DNA from: Thermothielavioides terrestris NRRL 8126
Lineage: Eukaryota > Ascomycota > Sordariomycetes > Sordariales > Chaetomiaceae
Direction of reading: 5' to 3'
Assembly (NCBI RefSeq): GCF_000226115.1
Contig: NC_016457.1
Span: forward strand, 3,658,001 to 3,722,000
Length of the DNA stretch: 64,000 bases
This document shows positions 60,952 through 64,000 of this stretch, one piece after another. The notes below the pieces were generated by a model, which saw only the letters and a program-made list of their open reading frames with translations, made no database searches and was not told the DNA's origin. A program made the position numbers and the translations under genes. Within the stretch, counting starts at the first letter, position 1; the number at the start of each line of letters is the position of its first letter.

Positions 60952-61090
60952 TATTTGATCTCTGTCTTGGATATTGGCGTGGACTCTGGCACTTTGCTGA
61001 CAAGATTCTCGCTGCAGGTCTGCTGCCCTCGAAGCCCCCGGTGATGACGAAAAGGCAAGTTGGGCCCTTCCTACCAAAGCCGACTACACT

Positions 61091-61159
61091 TCTGGGATGA
61101 TGAGAGAGAAGCATGTGTTGACGCTTTGAATGAGAAAAACTTTGCCGATCTGACCTCCA
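61091..61159 (+). ncRNA. Box C/D snoRNA 15
   Basis: C ATGATGA 61097-61103, C' AATGAGA near 61129, D CTGA 61150-61153; 210 bp after snoRNA 14. GC donor GCAAGT at 61055. Confidence 0.82.
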
Positions 61160-61354
61160 CACACCATACCTCCTTTTTTGAATTTCGCCAAGGGCTCTGA
61201 CAAACTCCGCTGACAAGACTCTCGCTGCAGGCCCGCTGCCGTTGTAGAACCCCGGGACAAAAGTCACTGTCTGTTTCACCGTCCAAAAGAGGCCGGCATC
61301 ACCAAACGGCAAGTCAGCACAAGCTCCCCCCCAACACAAACCCGTGTACAGCAC

Positions 61355-61443
61355 ATTGCTATGATGAGAAAGAAGCTCCTCCGAGGGCGCACTCGCCATG
61401 CCCGATGACAACAAATCACATGCCATCCTCCATCTGAGCAACC
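61355..61443 (+). ncRNA. Box C/D snoRNA 16
   Basis: C ATGATGA 61361-61367, C' CGATGAC near 61402, D CTGA 61434-61437. Intron from GCAAGT at 61309 to GGCAG at 61488. Confidence 0.8.
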
Positions 61444-61533
61444 CTATTTCACCTTATTCTTCAGCCTGTTCTTAACATTGGGAGGCAGGACATGCTAACA
61501 TGCGGTTTCTGAGACTCAGTTCAGGTGTATCCC

Positions 61534-62360
61534 TCAGCGCCTTGCGACCAGCCTCTGAGCCTGTATCGTCTTCGCCATTCCGCCCAACGTGCTGGAGTCC
61601 ATCAAATCCACAAGCAAGGGCGCCGAATGGAGTTCTGCCTTCACTAGTGCCTGCAGCTTCACAAGCAGGACCGAGGTCCCGCCGACATCGAAGTTCGTCT
61701 CGGGGCTGAGTGCGTCAAGGCCGTGCGGGATCACCATCCGCCACAACCGTGCAAGCTGCGACTCAAGATCCAACCCCATCGCCAGGTCCGCTTCTGTCGC
61801 GTCTGGCAGCGGCAGTTTCTGAATCTCTTTGCGGTCGAACTTGAAGTTTCTCGTGACCGGAAACTGGTCCACTGGGACGGTCACCGTCGGCTACATGTAC
61901 GGCGGGAGAGGAAAGCGAGAGAGACAGCCGGCGGATGAGCTCTGACCGCTGATGATGTGGGACGTCAGGGGTAAAGACAACACACGCAGCCAGGAACTTG
62001 TTCTCGCCCGACCCGCTAAGCGAGACGACCGCATGCGGGAGCGCTCCCTTCAAAACTTCGACTTGTACGATGGTGGCAAGCCGGGCCAACTAATTGCGGA
62101 GGTCCAGAGGCACGCATGTCGCGCCGACTCTCAACACAGCCAGCATGGAACAGATCCAGTCCGCTGAAGGGTTTTGGACGACGCCGAGGGCCAGACTGTC
62201 CCCAATTCCGGAATCATCAAGCACCAAAACCAGCCCACATGTCTGTTCCATCCAGATTCATGTTGGTGCCAAGCATCTGCCATGCCAGGCCATCACTGCC
62301 GAAGTCAAGGATTGGGCCCGGCATATCAAAGAAGTCTGCCACACGTCAGCGCCCGACAGC
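61534..62360 (-). pseudogene. Broken NRPS adenylation/carrier-domain fragment
   Basis: Minus strand, reading right to left. An A2-like core (VLRVGATCVPLD near 62110) is soon interrupted by a stop. The next piece already belongs to the A-domain C-terminal subdomain (LPHAVVSLSG then FLAACVVFTPD), so some 300 residues with the A3-A8 cores are missing. A frameshift and an in-frame TAG follow near 61895. The last piece has VTRNFKFDRKEIQKLPLP (A10 lysine region) and a carrier domain with FDVGGTSVLLVKLQ, whose serine would take phosphopantetheine. No downstream domain is found. The parts are in different frames, so this is a relic without function. Confidence 0.78.
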
Positions 62361-62361
62361 T

Positions 62362-64000
62362 CTACCAGGTCTCGGGGACGGTGAAAAGCAAACCTGGAGC
62401 GGGGGAACTCAGAGCGGTCCCGTTCGTGCCACACTGACTGTCGCCGAGCACGTAACGCAAAGCTTCCGCAGCCTTCTGCGCCTCTTTCGACGTGGCACTT
62501 TCTCGAAGCCAAATCGCCTGCGACAATCTGAGCAGCGTCTTCATCTCCTCCATGGACTGTTCAGTTGCGTCGTCTCCCTTGTCCTCGCCGGAACTGAGCG
62601 TTCTGAGATAAAGGCACAAGATGCTCGTCGCCACGAGGAAGTCGTGGGTGAAGGCTGACGTGACCCTCCAGCGGCTCTGGTACAGGCGTCCGTCCGGCTG
62701 GCTTTCTTCGTCGAGGAGGTGCTGCAGCTTGAGGATCTCCATGGCTGCGGTGAGGCAGGCAACCCGGGAGCGCTCGAGAGACAAGAACCTCTTGTGCAGC
62801 GTGATCTTCATCCGATAGACGCAAACCCGAAGGAAGATTCTCTGGAGAATGACCTGCGAGGATTCAGTGAGACAGGACGCCAAGCCGGTCCATTTCATGG
62901 TCGAGGGCAACGAGTCGCTGGCTACGTCGAGCTGCCGGTCGAGGTCAAGCACGTCGGCGTAGGCGGGACAGCGGATCTCGGACGCCAGGTCCGCCACTTT
63001 GACGCCCACGGAGAAGATGCGAAGCTTGGCGGCGCTGTACAGAGCAGGCGTGACATCGGTGTCGGGCCGCGAGGGCGGCAGCTCGGCGCTGTGCTCGTCG
63101 AAGTCCGTGTCGGCCAGGTTTCGCGGCTCGGCAGCGTCAATCTGGCTCTCGCGGATGAGAAGTCTGGGCAGGCCCATCTGCGTCGATGTGCCGAAGTCGA
63201 TCTGGTAGATCAGAGCCCAGACCCGCCTCCTCATCTCGCCCTCGAACGGGGAGATGGTGGGGAAGCGGCTGCTGTCCCGGTGGTAGCCCATGTGCATGGC
63301 AATCTGAACGATGGTGCCGACCAGGAGCCGGGTGCCGACTTGCATGTCCCGAGATGGGAAGAACTCGGTCATCAGGTAGAGGAGCAAAGTTTCCACAACG
63401 TAAGGGCCACCACTGGTGTACTCGCCGAGGACCAGGCATTGGACAACCTTCTCTTTAAACACATTTATGGAATGCAGCACCTCGCTCGAGTTGCTGGCTT
63501 GGGCTTGGTAGAAATGTTGAGTTTGGGCTGAAAGACTCATCATGGCAAACAAAAGGCCGATCCACATGATGGGAGTTTGTTGGGGCGCCTTCCAGAATTC
63601 ATCGTACTGCCAGCACATGATCAGCCATGAGCGTCGGCGATGCTAGCACTACATGTACTCGTAAAAAAGGCAACAACGAGACTCACCTCCCTCCTGAACT
63701 TGCCGCTGTGTGGAAAACCTACATACACCTGTATCAGCCAGAGATCCTTCGGCGCCAACTTAAAGCGCACTTGGGGGGCCCATTCTAGCTCTCACATGAA
63801 GCAACGACAACGGTGTTGAAGTATCTGGACACAAGCCTATCCGCAACAGGCCGCTCCGGGAGCGATTCCAGGATGAAGCTCCGGGTGAGGTTCCTCGACC
63901 AACCGCCATAGAGCAACAGCGGGCCGGAGGGCCGCGCGTCGCCGTCGCACTGCTCCGGGGCCGGCGCCTGGTACTCGTCTTGGTGCTCGAGGTGGTCCTT
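62362..64000 (-). CDS. Fungal-specific transcription factor (Fungal_trans domain), N-terminus outside the window
   Basis: Three exons are visible on the minus strand: one running off the right edge to 63796, a 32-nt exon 63718-63687, and 63606-62362, joined in frame. The product has the fungal transcription factor middle homology region: ADRLVSRYFNTVVVAS, YDEFWKAPQQTPIMWIGLLF, GTIVQIAMHMGYHRDSSRFP, FEGEMRRRVWALIYQIDF and MGLPRLLIRESQIDAAEPRN. The C-terminal region, about 270 residues, is helical. The Zn2Cys6 DNA-binding part expected at the N-terminus lies beyond 64000. Its 3' end abuts the NRPS relic on the same strand, which suggests it once regulated a secondary-metabolite gene set. The 62362-63606 frame is intact, so the factor may still be functional. 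Confidence 0.85.

Larger units (their letters stand above)
56207..61520 (+). ncRNA. Non-coding host transcript of an intronic box C/D snoRNA cluster (ends approximate)
   Basis: Across more than 5 kb, splice donors and acceptors alternate and a C/D snoRNA lies between most of them. Examples of acceptors: CCCACAG at 56624, CCTCAG at 57781, GCCAG at 58034, CAACAG at 59735, CCACAG near 59898, GGTACAG and GCTGCAG before the small exons near 60810 and 61017, GGCAG at 61488. GT donors: 56511, 56718, 56929, 58150, 58985, 59783, 60284. GC donors (GCAAGT or GCGAGT): 57196, 57597, 57868, 58440, 59565, 59932, 60636, 60846, 61055, 61309 and perhaps 60507. Exons are short (37 nt for two of the last) and carry no conserved ORF. 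One intron (59783-59898) has no C/D box that I can see. This resembles UHG/gas5-type host genes. Confidence 0.75.

Noticed and set aside
59060..61441. Minus-strand ORFs of up to 312 codons in the snoRNA region
   Set aside because: They run across repeated snoRNA-intron units in antisense; their apparent internal repeats come from the snoRNA duplications, not from a protein.

Overview
The window looks like nuclear DNA of a filamentous ascomycete, most likely a sordariomycete. The genes are split by short introns (about 50-100 bp) with GTRAGT-like donors and CTRAC branch sites. Coding DNA is GC-rich, while transposon copies are AT-rich with many TAG/TAA stops, as left by repeat-induced point mutation (RIP). 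The family content is fungal: ARB1, INO80, ELP3, a CVNH lectin and a fungal-specific transcription factor. The species is not identified; a Chaetomiaceae-like genome is only a guess from composition.

Layout. 1-649: right end of a TA-flanked pogo/Fot1-type transposon. 789-6412: three housekeeping genes, UBC1 (E2), LSC1 (succinyl-CoA ligase alpha, minus) and ELP3. 6413-13774: about 7 kb without a convincing gene, holding a 398-bp MITE with the same termini. 13775-13893: intron-containing tRNA-Leu(CAG). 14308-15632: four-TM protein. 16368-17450: decayed MFS sugar transporter. 17863-21337: 3.5-kb RIP-degraded pogo/Fot1 element with a second, unrelated MITE nested inside it. 21697-31173: T5orf172/GIY-YIG-like protein, a hypothetical gene, Mn-SOD, a secreted Ser/Thr-rich protein with a Gly/Tyr tail, and a wax-synthase-like MBOAT. 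31358-37018: secreted CVNH lectin (minus), LDAH-type lipid-droplet hydrolase and a four-TM protein (minus). 38996-48789: ARB1 and INO80. 49372-54723: promethin-like membrane protein, a Cys-rich hypothetical, a Gfo/Idh/MocA oxidoreductase and a GNAT acetyltransferase.

The most notable region is 56.5-61.5 kb on the plus strand. It has no credible protein gene. It holds a series of box C/D snoRNAs (14 good, 2 weaker candidates), each between a splice donor and an acceptor, so it reads as one non-coding host transcript releasing intronic snoRNAs. Many of these introns use GC donors (GCAAGT or GCGAGT) rather than GT. Two blocks of the cluster are tandem duplications with a period of about 210 bp.

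The right end (61534-64000, minus) holds a broken NRPS adenylation/carrier fragment next to a fungal-specific transcription factor that runs off the window, probably the remnant of a secondary-metabolite locus. Ribosome themes recur (ARB1, snoRNAs, tRNA, ELP3), as do lipid-droplet themes (LDAH, promethin-like, wax synthase-like). Nothing here shows that these form operon-like units. All exon boundaries were read by eye from splice signals and frame.
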